Below are positions 56,816 to 64,000 of a stretch of DNA of 64,000 bases, one piece after another (position 1 is the first letter of the stretch; the number at the start of each line of letters is the position of its first letter). This DNA comes from JAABRB01 sp963735025 (lineage in GTDB: Bacteria > Pseudomonadota > Gammaproteobacteria > Burkholderiales > SG8-39), in assembly GCA_963735025.1 (NCBI GenBank), contig CAVTJG010000020.1, forward strand, positions 62,001-126,000, given 5' to 3'. The position numbers and the translations under genes were made by a program. Under the pieces are notes generated by a model, which saw only the letters and a list, made by a program, of their open reading frames with translations, had not been told where the DNA came from and ran no database searches.

Positions 56816-57148
56816 TCAGCCCGCGTTGCCGTGAGTTTCCTTCCACCGCTTGAGCTGGCGCTCCATAGCGTTGAAGGCGTCGCGCACTGCGACGTGCAGG
56901 TCGCAATGTGCATTCATGTCGCCGGGCCTGTTGCTCACACCAAGCTCGGTTCCCGGAACCCTCACCTCGACCCGGACTTCGTACGGATTTCCCTTGTGCT
57001 GGCTCTGATGCGGCGCGGCCACGAAGACGCGGCAGGTCGTGATCCCCGCGTAGAGGCGCTCGAGCTTGTCGATGCGTCCCCGGATGTCCGCCTCGGCCGC
57101 CGGAGATCGGTCGGTATCGACGAACGATATCTCCACGGTCGCGGGCAT
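56816..57148 (-). CDS. HPF/RaiA-family ribosome-associated protein
   Basis: 110 aa. S30EA-type fold pattern: VEISFVDTDRSPAAEADIRG, then LERLYAGITTCRVFVAAPHQ and LHVAVRDAFNAMERQLKRW. It lacks the long C-terminal dimerisation domain, so short-form. It stabilises or hibernates ribosomes under stress. Starts 3 nt after the PRC-barrel stop: same operon. Confidence 0.87.
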   Translation of the reverse strand: MPATVEISFVDTDRSPAAEADIRGRIDKLERLYAGITTCRVFVAAPHQSQHKGNPYEVRVEVRVPGTELGVSNRPGDMNAHCDLHVAVRDAFNAMERQLKRWKETHGNAG

Positions 57149-57151
57149 CCT

Positions 57152-57853
57152 TCAACCGCCGTACTCGGGGCTCTTCTTGACCGTGTCCCGGCTGAGACGA
57201 AGATGCACACTGTGGCTTGGCCAATCGACGTGCTCGATCTGGCTCGGCGCGACCAGCACGGTCTTGCCGGGCAGCCAGTTGCGCGTGTCGACGAGGAGAT
57301 AGCGGATCGCCCAGCTTTCCAGGTCGATCAATAGGTCGACCACATGACCGATCGAACCGTCAGTCACCTCGATCCCATACCCGCTTACCTCGACGCTCGA
57401 ACGCAGATGCGTGTGGCCGACTTCGCCGGCCTCCAATTTCCGCGTCGCGGGACTCGTCGCCTCGGGCGCTCGCATCGCGGGTGCGGCGCCGGCGAGCGGC
57501 ACCGCGCCGGGACCCCAGAGGTACGGCCCCATCCAGTAGTAGGGATAGCCGAAGTGCTCGGCGAGCGCGGTCTCGTACTGGCGCGACACGGGGCGGTCGG
57601 TCTCGACGCCAGGACTTTCTTCGACCTGCTTGCGCGTGAGCTTCGCGGCGATGGCGTCGTCGGGCGATTGCGTGGCATCGAGCGACGCGGGCGAAATCAG
57701 AACGTCCCGCCCGCTTAGCCAGCCGCCCGTGGCGACTACCAGATAGCGCACCGCCCAGCGTTCATCGTCGAAATAGAGATCGCGAACCTTGCCGATCTCG
57801 CCGTCGGTCGCGCGCAGCGTCCGGCCGATGATGGCCTCGCCTCGCTTGTCCAT
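57152..57853 (-). CDS. Protein with two PRC-barrel domains
   Basis: 233 aa from ATG 57853 (SD AAAGGAGG). PRC barrel 1 near 8-70 (IIGRTLRATDGEIGKVRDLY, LVVATGGWLSGRDVLISP) and barrel 2 near 155-225 (GYGIEVTDGSIGHVVDLLID, RNWLPGKTVLVAPSQI). A Tyr/Pro/Gly-rich linker (YPYYWMGPYLWGPG) joins them. Function unknown; stress-operon partner of HPF. Confidence 0.88.
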   Translation of the reverse strand: MDKRGEAIIGRTLRATDGEIGKVRDLYFDDERWAVRYLVVATGGWLSGRDVLISPASLDATQSPDDAIAAKLTRKQVEESPGVETDRPVSRQYETALAEHFGYPYYWMGPYLWGPGAVPLAGAAPAMRAPEATSPATRKLEAGEVGHTHLRSSVEVSGYGIEVTDGSIGHVVDLLIDLESWAIRYLLVDTRNWLPGKTVLVAPSQIEHVDWPSHSVHLRLSRDTVKKSPEYGG

Positions 57854-57929
57854 CCGGGCCTCCTTTCCGATGCTGATCACCCGCCGCTCGGCAATGCGCG
57901 GGCGCTTTGCCTTGACGGACGATGAGGCC

Positions 57930-57943
57930 GCAAGCGACGTGCC
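57930..57943 (-). promoter_or_regulatory. sigma-54 promoter of the PRC-HPF operon (GGGCACGTCGCTTGC)
   Basis: Full GGCACG-N4-TTGC; -12 is 77 nt before ATG 57853. Divergent from 58037-58050. Confidence 0.75.
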
Positions 57944-57959
57944 CGGGGAAAGCGTCGAG

Positions 57960-57993
57960 GGTAAGGCTTGCCGAACGGTCGGTAACCCTTGCC
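57960..57993. promoter_or_regulatory. Two palindromic GGTAA elements spaced 21 bp
   Basis: GGTAAGGCTTGCC (57960-57972) and GGTAACCCTTGCC (57981-57993). The first is a near-perfect palindrome (GGYAAG-N-CTTRCC). Spacing equals two helical turns and they lie between two divergent sigma-54 promoters. Confidence 0.55.
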
Positions 57994-58036
57994 GGCAAAG
58001 CGCCTCTGGCGCCGGCCCGGCACGTTCCCTATCTCG

Positions 58037-58050
58037 GGCACGAGCAATGC
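58037..58050 (+). promoter_or_regulatory. sigma-54 promoter of the Cys-rich four-helix gene (GGGCACGAGCAATGC)
   Basis: GGCACG-N4-ATGC; -12 is 36 nt before ATG 58086, leaving space for the GGAG at 58072-58075. Confidence 0.65.
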
Positions 58051-58085
58051 GCACTCGCGCCAAGGCAACTGCGGAGTCTCGATCG

Positions 58086-58454
58086 ATGGTCCCAATGGAC
58101 TTGATCACCCCCGACATGGAGCGTTGCGCCGCCGCGTGCGCCGAATGCCACAGCGCCTGTTTGCGCGCGGCGACGAGCGGCAATCTAGGTGCCGGTGACT
58201 TCGGACTCGCTTCCGAGCATTTCCGTCTCCTCATGGATTGCGCCGACCTGTGCGCGACGACCGGTGACTTTCTGCTCCGCGGCTCGGCGTTCCATGAACG
58301 CGTATGCGGCGCCTGCGCAGAGGTCTGCGCTGCATGTGCTCAGAGTTGCTCGCAGTTTGAAGGCCGCGACGCGCAGGACGTCATGCGCAGGTGTCGCGAA
58401 GCGTGCGACCTCTGCGCGAAACGGTGCCGCGCGGCAGCCGGCGCGATTCGCTGA
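58086..58454 (+). CDS. Cys-rich four-helix bundle protein (DUF326)
   Basis: 122 aa. Repeated CxxxCxxC clusters along helices (CAAACAECHSAC, CADLC, CGACAEVCAACAQSC, CREACDLCAKRC). Proteins of this type line a four-helix bundle with thiols and store Cu(I). No leader, so cytosolic. ATG 58086 has SD GGAG; ATG 58095 is an alternative. Confidence 0.87.
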   Translation: MVPMDLITPDMERCAAACAECHSACLRAATSGNLGAGDFGLASEHFRLLMDCADLCATTGDFLLRGSAFHERVCGACAEVCAACAQSCSQFEGRDAQDVMRRCREACDLCAKRCRAAAGAIR

Positions 58455-58473
58455 TCAACGCGGGTGAATGCGG

Positions 58474-58815
58474 TCAACCCCTCTGACGAGGCTTCTCGCC
58501 CGGATGCCGAGGCTGATCCTGCTCTGGAGCTGGTGGACAAGCGGTGTCCCATCCGTGCGGATTTCGGCAGTCGGTGTCCTCCAGCCCGCGCTCGACGTCG
58601 TCTTTCGCCTGCTCAACGACCTCGCGCTGCGGCGCGCTGCGCTTACCCCGTTTCGCGAGCTCGGTCGGCGATTCGTCGCGCTCGTGTGGCAGCTTCACGC
58701 GCTCAGCCCCGATTGCTGGATCCTGCCCTGCGGCCCCGCCCGCTTCCGGATTCGGGCGTAGTACGCGATCGGGCCTCGTGCCCCGCGACGGCCGTTTGCG
58801 TGGATGCCTCCCCAT
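58474..58815 (-). CDS. Small acidic/basic hydrophilic protein (LPHERDES family)
   Basis: The segment VKLPHERDESPTELAKRGKR, then EVVEQAKDDVERGLEDTD, matches small conserved betaproteobacterial proteins of unknown function. ATG 58815 gives 113 aa, but a sigma-54 promoter at 58829 would start transcription about there. GTG 58698 (74 aa, starting KLPHERDES) is therefore more likely the true start. Confidence 0.65.
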   Translation of the reverse strand: MGRHPRKRPSRGTRPDRVLRPNPEAGGAAGQDPAIGAERVKLPHERDESPTELAKRGKRSAPQREVVEQAKDDVERGLEDTDCRNPHGWDTACPPAPEQDQPRHPGEKPRQRG

Positions 58816-58828
58816 GGGGTGGAGAGGT

Positions 58829-58842
58829 GCAAATGGCGTGCC
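58829..58842 (-). promoter_or_regulatory. sigma-54 promoter (GGGCACGCCATTTGC)
   Basis: Full GGCACG-N4-TTGC on the reverse strand, reading into the LPHERDES gene. Confidence 0.6.
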
Positions 58843-58860
58843 CGTGCAGGGGCGCGGTCG

Positions 58861-60675
58861 CTACCGAAGGGTCATGGCATACGCGAGCGAGACTCCGCTC
58901 GTGATCAGTCCGACATGGCTGAGCGCTTGAGGGAAATTGCCGAGAAACGCGCCGTTCACGGGGTCGATCTGCTCGGGCAGAAGCCCGAGAGGATTGGCGC
59001 GCGCGCACACTGCTTCGTACATTTCGAGCGCGTCGTCGATCCGCCCCTGCAGCGCAAGGTTGTCCACCAGCCAGAAGCTGCAGAGCAGGAACGCGCCCTC
59101 TTGGTCCGGCAGCCCGTCCGGCAATTCGTGCCGCAGGTAGCGGTAGACTAACCCGTTTGCCGGCGACAGCCGCTCGGTAATCGCTGCAGTGGTCGCCTTC
59201 ATGCGCGGATGATCTGCAGGAATTAGGCGGCGCAGCGGCAGGGCGAGCACGCTCGCGTCGAGCGCATCGCCGCCCAGGTGCGCGGCGAACGCCCCGAGCC
59301 GTTCGTTCCATGCTCCCTCGACAATCGTATCGCGCATGCGCGCCGCGTCCGCGCGCCAGTCCGCGACGTCCCCGGTAAGCCCCAGTGCCTCGGCGACACG
59401 CGCGCCGCGGTCCACCGCGACCTGACACATTGCAGCGGAGTAGGTGAACGGTCGCGCCACTGAGCGTACCTCCCAGATGCCCTGGTCGGGCGCATCCCAT
59501 GCGTCGCGCGCCATCTACGCGAGCGGCCGCAGGCGCGCCCATAGCGGGTCGTCGATCGTGCCGCCACGCCTGGCCCACAGATACGCACAGTCGAGAATCT
59601 CGCCGAAGATGTCGTGCTGGCGCTGCGCGGCCGCGGCATTTCCCCAGCGCACCGGCGCCGAGCGGCGGTAGCCTTCCAACCTCTCGTCCACGCGCTCGGC
59701 AGGTGCTTCCAGGCCGTCGAGCGTGTACAGGACGCGGGGATGCCCACCGCGCTCGACGACGTCGAGCACCCAGGCGAGGAAACCCGCCGATTCGTGATTG
59801 AGGCCGATGCGACTCATTGCGTAGACGCTGAACGCCGCGTCACGAACCCAGGCATAGCGATAGTCCCAGTTGCGCACGCCTCCGATCGTCTCGGGCAAGG
59901 AGGAGGTCGGCGCCGCAACCATGGCCCCGTTCTCGAAGTGATCAAGCAGTTTCAAGGTGATGGCCGATCTTCGCACCAGCGAAACGTGCGGGCCCTCGTA
60001 CTGGATGTTCGACTGCCAGCGCTCCCAAGCCTCGACCGTCGCTCGATAGATCGCCTCCGGGTCCACGCCCTGCGCCCGGCGCCCCGCGGTGTGCCAGCGG
60101 AGCACAAGATGGTTCCGGTCGCCGCGCGCCAGGGCGATGCTAGTTCGCGGCCCCTCAATTGGGAAATCTGTGTCGAGCTGCAGTCCGAAGTCGGAGCGTG
60201 CGGAACACCGGATGGACAGGCCGTCGCCGCGCCGCTCGGTCGCGGCGCCGCCCCATGGCTCGAGCTCGACGCGCAAACGCACGCGCCCCTCCACAACCTC
60301 GATCATGCGCAGCAGCTCGCCCCGTGCCGCCTTGACGTCCTCGGTCAGGTCCGCGCCCGACTGGAGCGTCATCATGTCGGTGATGCGCGCGATGCCGCCG
60401 TGCGCGTCGGCAAGTTCGGTGACCAGTACGCCGGTGTCGCCCAGATAGCGCTGGCGGGACGCGGTGAGCCCCTCCGGCGCAATCGTAAAACCGCCGCCGC
60501 GCGTGCGATCGAGGAGCCCGGCGAAGATCGGCGGATCATCGAACTGGGGCGCGCACAGCCACGAGACCGTGCCATCGCGCCCGACGAGCGCTGCCGTCTC
60601 GCCATCGCCGATCAAGCCATGATCTGCGATCGGAAGATAGCCATCCTGGTATGCGAGCGGCGCGAAATCGTCTGT
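58861..60675 (-). CDS. GH15-family glucoamylase/trehalase-like enzyme, split by an amber codon
   Basis: From ATG 60675 (an earlier ATG at 60693 exists) the frame reads IADHGLIGDGETAALVGRDG and TVSWLCAPQFDDPPIFAGLL, then the GH15 core GGVRNWDYRYAWVRDAAFSV. A TAG at 59515-59517, immediately followed by ATG, interrupts an otherwise continuous frame. The second part has PDQEGAFLLCSFWLVDNLAL, with the family's catalytic-base region, and ends SHVGLITSGVSLAYAM. Total about 604 aa, the normal GH15 length. Likely cytosolic trehalose or maltooligosaccharide hydrolysis if read through. Confidence 0.85.
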
Positions 60676-60689
60676 CATCCGGATACAGT

Positions 60690-60703
60690 GCAATTGGCGT
60701 TCC
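60690..60703 (-). promoter_or_regulatory. sigma-54-like promoter near the GH15 start (GGGAACGCCAATTGC)
   Basis: GGAACG-N4-TTGC. The -12 is only 14 nt before ATG 60675, so transcription would start almost at the start codon; either the start is later or the site is chance. Confidence 0.35.
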
Positions 60704-60717
60704 CATCGGCTAGGGCG

Positions 60718-60731
60718 GGCATGTCAGTTGC
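60718..60731 (+). promoter_or_regulatory. sigma-54 promoter upstream of the antiporter (GGGCATGTCAGTTGC)
   Basis: Full GGCATG-N4-TTGC; leader of about 120 nt to ATG 60864. Otherwise the 60694-60863 gap shows nothing. Confidence 0.6.
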
Positions 60732-60863
60732 CTACTTCCGGACGCGTCTCAATTCAAATGGATACCCATGGCGCTCGGTACCGCCAATTTCGTCAAACAC
60801 GATTTCAATGTTTGCGACATCGCGCTCGGCAGGCAGGCGTTCTAAGCTTCACGCTGATCACGC

Positions 60864-62099
60864 ATGGAGCTCCTATATGTCCTTCTCGTGCTGCTCGCCG
60901 CGGCGCGGCTCGCCGGCGAAGTCGCCGAGCGGCTCGGTCAGCCGCCGCTCGTGGGCGAGCTTGTCGCGGGAATCGCGCTCGGGCTGGTCGTCCAGCGCTA
61001 CTCGGGAGCGTTTCCGGTGCTCGCCGGGCTGCGCGACGACGAGGTCTTCACCGCGCTGACCGACCTCGCCATCTTCTTTCTGATGCTCTATGCGGGCGTG
61101 GAGACGCAACCGCGCGAGCTGGCGAAAGCGTCGAAGCGTGCGGTGCTGATCGCCGCGGGCGGAATGCTCGTCCCGCTCGCGATCGGATTCGCGCTCGCCT
61201 GGGCTTATCTGCCAGAGTCGTCGTACAAGCCTGCCCAGGCACTGTTTCTCGGAACGGCGCTCGCGATCACGGCAGTGCCCGTCTCGGTACGGATCCTGAT
61301 GGATCTCGGGAAGCTCGACTCGCCGCTCGGCCAGACGATCGTCTCGGCGGCGCTGATCGACGACGTGCTCAGCCTCGTGCTGCTGGCGGTGCTCACCGCG
61401 ATGATTCGCACCGGTGAGCTGCCGGATGCCCATGCGCTTGCGTGGCTTGCCGGGGAGATCGTCGTGTTCTTCGCGATCACGAGCGTGGTCGGGCGCTACC
61501 TCTTTCCGTGGCTCGGCCGCAAGCTCAAGGCGGCGCATGCATCAGAGTTCGAGATGAGCGCGCTGCTTATCGCCGCACTCGGCTATGGGGTGCTCGCCGA
61601 GGCCCTCGGCATGCACTTCATCCTCGGCGCGTTCGTCGCGGGCCTCTTCTTCGTTCGCCGGACGATCGAGCCCAAGATCTACGAGGACATCAAGTCGAAG
61701 CTGAGCGCGATCACGATGGGCTTCTTCGCTCCACTGTTCTTCGCCTCGGTGGGCATGCATCTCGACCTCGTCGCCGCGGTCGAAATCCCGGTGTTCGTAG
61801 CGCTCATGATCGTGGCCGCGTTCGTCGGAAAGCTTGCGGGAGCCGGCCTGCCGGCCCTCGGCCTCGGATTCGGCCGGCGCGACGCGCTCGCGATCGGCAC
61901 TGGGATGAGCGCGCGCGGCGCCGTCGAGCTCATCATCGCGGGCGTCGCAATGCGTGCGGGCCTGTTTTCTGTTCCGGACCCGCCACCACCCGAAGTCGCC
62001 TATCTCTTCTCGGCAGTGGTGATCATGGCGCTCGTGACCACACTCATCACACCGATCGTTCTGAAGCGGCTTGTGAGCGGGTCGCGCAAGGCCAATTGA
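60864..62099 (+). CDS. CPA2-family cation:proton antiporter
   Basis: 411 aa, about 12 membrane segments. Family features: LGQPPLVGELVAGIALG, FFLMLYAGVETQPREL, TALAITAVPVSVRILMDLGK, IDDVLSLVLLAV (acidic transport residues), MSARGAVELIIAG. No TrkA-N domain, so NapA/GerN-like rather than KefB. Exchanges Na+ or K+ for H+. Confidence 0.92.
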   Translation: MELLYVLLVLLAAARLAGEVAERLGQPPLVGELVAGIALGLVVQRYSGAFPVLAGLRDDEVFTALTDLAIFFLMLYAGVETQPRELAKASKRAVLIAAGGMLVPLAIGFALAWAYLPESSYKPAQALFLGTALAITAVPVSVRILMDLGKLDSPLGQTIVSAALIDDVLSLVLLAVLTAMIRTGELPDAHALAWLAGEIVVFFAITSVVGRYLFPWLGRKLKAAHASEFEMSALLIAALGYGVLAEALGMHFILGAFVAGLFFVRRTIEPKIYEDIKSKLSAITMGFFAPLFFASVGMHLDLVAAVEIPVFVALMIVAAFVGKLAGAGLPALGLGFGRRDALAIGTGMSARGAVELIIAGVAMRAGLFSVPDPPPPEVAYLFSAVVIMALVTTLITPIVLKRLVSGSRKAN

Positions 62100-63003
62100 G
62101 GGCGCTCAGCGAGTCGGGAAGAAGCTCTATGCAGTACGCAGCCCGAGAGGGCGTTTCGAGGACATTCAGCGATACGCGCGTGCGCACCGCCCGGACGCGG
62201 CGCAACAGAGACGTAGCGGCGCGGTCCGCGACCAGCGCGATCGTCGCTGGGGTCGCGGCGGGTATCCTTCAACGGCGAGTCACCGTCATTGGGCGGCTTG
62301 ATCGGCAACTCATCCGGCTTCGGATCGTCGACTGGTGCGCGTCGCTTCCGCCGCGGGGGTTCGGCTGGGGGCGGCGTCGGCCGGGGATCCTTCATCGGCG
62401 TACGCCGTCGTCGCGCTACAGCCATGACTGTGACGGAATTGGTCGTAATGGCGAGTGATGGCAGGCGGCTTCTCATTTCTCGATATTGGGAATGACGATC
62501 GCGCTCGTCTTCCCTCTCCACTGTAATAGGCACGGATCGCGTTTTCGGGATTTGCGATGATGATACGTTCCTGAGAGTTGACCCCATGTATGTGGGACTC
62601 TTGGGGGACTCAATAAGGCGCTTTCGTGCGCTCCTCTGCAAAATGTACCCACGGTACGCTCGATAAGGTCAGGTTTAGGCTGACAAAAAATTTACCTGTT
62701 GCTGGCTACGAACCATATATGGACGCTCCCCGGTTTGCAAAGCAGTCTCTTCGTTTTGGCGGGCAGGTGAAGATTGCAGCCATATATCCGGCCTTTGATC
62801 GAGGAATGTCATTCCTCTGGCCCTGATGGATTTCGCTGGTCAACGCCTTATCAGAGGGACGAACTTTTGAGTTCGTGGTTCGTATCAGGTTTGGTCGACC
62901 ACGGTCTGACCTGTTTCGCCATCACGTTGAGCTTGCCTGTGCAATCGGTAGGCGGGTCTCCTTGCTATGCGGGTTGAGCCGCTGTCTATCCGTGCTCGGC
63001 GCT
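62100..63003. other. Long gap without a convincing gene; lower-GC junction beside the IS
   Basis: 62100-62500 is GC-rich. A reverse-strand Pro-rich reading (MKDPRPTPPPAEPPRRKRRA, from ATG 62395, running to 62000 inside the antiporter gene) is possible but weak. About 62500-62950 is clearly richer in A+T (for example gacaaaaaatttacctgttg near 62681) than the rest of the window, and holds only short unrecognised frames such as 62626-62826. It may be imported DNA or an insertion-site remnant. 62950-63003 is probably the IS end. Confidence 0.45.
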
Positions 63004-64000
63004 TTACCGGCTCGGTGCCCTCGACACGTAATCAGGATCGAACTCGCGTTGGTGCGCGAGCAGCGCCCAGGCGATGCGCACATTCTTGTTGGCGAGCGCC
63101 ACGGCAGCGACGTTCTTGCCGCGCCGGAGCATCAGGCGTTTGAGCCAGCTGTCGGGTCGATCGGGCCGGTGCTCGAGGTGTCGGAGCACCGAGCGCGCGC
63201 CGTGGACGAGCAGCGTGCGCAGGTAGACATCCCCGTGCTTGCTGATGCCCAGGAGCCTGGGTTTGCCGCCGGTGGAATCCTGTCGCGGCACGATCCCCAG
63301 CCAAGCGGCGACCTGGCGCCCATTGTTGAAGCCCTTGGCATTGCCCAGGCTCGCCACGTAGGCGCTGGCCGTAAGTGGCCCGATGCCGCCGATGCGCTCG
63401 AGCCGGCGGCTGTCCTCGTTCTGCCGATGCCAAAGCACGATCTCGCGCTCGAGTTCCGAGACCTGCTGGTCGAGCCCCTGGAGTTGCGCCAGGAGTCTCT
63501 TCATCAGAGTACGCATCAGCCCCGGTAGGCGATTCTCGCTGTCCTCCACGATCTCGGGAAGCCGGCGACGCAGCTGACCAATGCCCTGGGGTAAAACGAT
63601 TCCGAACTCGCCCAGCAGCCCGCGGATCTGATTGGCCTGCGCGTTGCGGGCTTTCATCATCCCCGCGCGTGCGCGGTGCAACGCGAGCGCTGCCTGCTGC
63701 TCGGGAGTCTTGACCGGTACGAAGCGCATGTTCGGCCGCGCCACCGCCTCGCAGATCCCCTCGGCATCATTGCGGTCGTTCTTGTTGGTCTTCACGTACG
63801 GCTTGACGAACTGCGGCGCCATGAGCCTGACCTCGTGGCCCAGCTCGACGAGTCTCCGCGCCCAATGGTGGGCGCTGCCACAGGCTTCCATCCCGATCAG
63901 GCAGGGCGGCAGGTCGGTAAAGAACTTCAGCATCTCGCTGCGTCTGAGTTGCTTGCGCAGCACCGCTCGCCCGCGCTCACTCACCCCGTGGACCTGGAAC
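63004..64000 (-). mobile_element. IS110-family transposase (5' end outside window)
   Basis: Open from the right edge (FQVHGVSERGRAVLRKQ) to TAA/TGA at 63004; at least 332 codons. DEDD-type N-terminal domain part (LIGMEACGSAHHWARRLVEL, KTNKNDRNDAEGICEA) and C-terminal Transposase_20 domain (RLERIGGIGPLTASAYVASL, WLGIVPRQDSTGGKPRLLGI with the catalytic Ser region). GTG 63984 is not the true start, as conserved residues continue upstream. IS110 elements lack inverted ends, so borders are not drawn. Confidence 0.93.

Noticed and set aside
62000..62641. 213-codon reverse frame overlapping the antiporter
   Set aside because: Its 3' part is antisense to the antiporter; only a Pro-rich core is suggestive, which is too weak to call.

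Overview
The window is very GC-rich, gene-dense DNA from a proteobacterium. The gene content and protein style (RpoN, DksA/TraR, FixJ-type regulator, Cys-type formate dehydrogenase with a TorD-like chaperone, alternative complex III, aa3 and bd oxidases) suggest a respiratory betaproteobacterium, probably Burkholderiales or Rhodocyclales. That placement is an inference. I saw no rRNA, tRNA or CRISPR.

Layout. 0-2.4 kb: a CHASE-type hybrid histidine kinase cut by the left edge. 2.7-4.4 kb: a second-type rpoN and a dodecin. 5-14.6 kb: a signalling block (CheB-CheR-PAS-kinase fusion with a FixJ/NarL-like regulator, PAS protein, flavin disulfide reductase, second kinase, CBS protein, TraR/DksA zinc finger, ABM protein). 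14.8-20.6 kb: pssA, a probably dead TIM-barrel hydrolase, AsmA and a flavodoxin-UbiA fusion. 20.7-25.8 kb: small membrane and coiled-coil stress proteins, MscS, and an NtrC-type activator without an adjacent kinase. 26.1-32.4 kb: a formate dehydrogenase operon. 33.5-37.3 kb: a gluconate-2-dehydrogenase-like FAD/cytochrome c operon. 37.9-49.9 kb: alternative complex III (actABCDEF), a SCO protein and aa3 oxidase. 49.9-54 kb: a CDF transporter, DUF4396 and cytochrome bd. 54.4-62.1 kb: Fe/Mn SOD, peptidoglycan-binding, HPF/RaiA, PRC-barrel, four-helix Cys-rich protein, GH15 and a CPA2 antiporter. 62.1-64 kb: a lower-GC junction and an IS110-family transposase cut by the right edge.

How it may work together. 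Formate and sugar-acid/alcohol dehydrogenases feed electrons to quinone or cytochrome c. ACIII oxidises quinol and passes electrons to aa3, while bd oxidase takes quinol directly. The most striking feature is regulatory: at least 17 intergenic sites match the sigma-54 -24/-12 pattern (GG-N10-GC, mostly GGCAYG-N4-TTGC). They precede rpoN itself, dodecin, TraR, the coiled-coil, glycine-zipper and PRC/HPF stress genes, the formate and gluconate dehydrogenases, ACIII, SOD and the antiporter. Several are the same 42-44 nt from the start codon. A palindromic element (GGTAA-N3-CTTRCC type) sits upstream of three of these promoter regions and could be the enhancer site of an NtrC-type activator. A separate 16-bp inverted repeat with NarL/FixJ 7-2-7 geometry occurs twice in the signalling block. 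I infer a sigma-54-controlled respiratory and stress island.

Quality note: single-base shifts split coxB, coxA, coxC, the CDF gene, cydA, cydB, fdhA and two coiled-coil genes, and one amber codon splits the GH15 gene. The dense clusters at 47.1-49.5 and 51.7-54.0 kb look more like sequence error than gene death, because the encoded proteins stay intact once the shifts are bridged.
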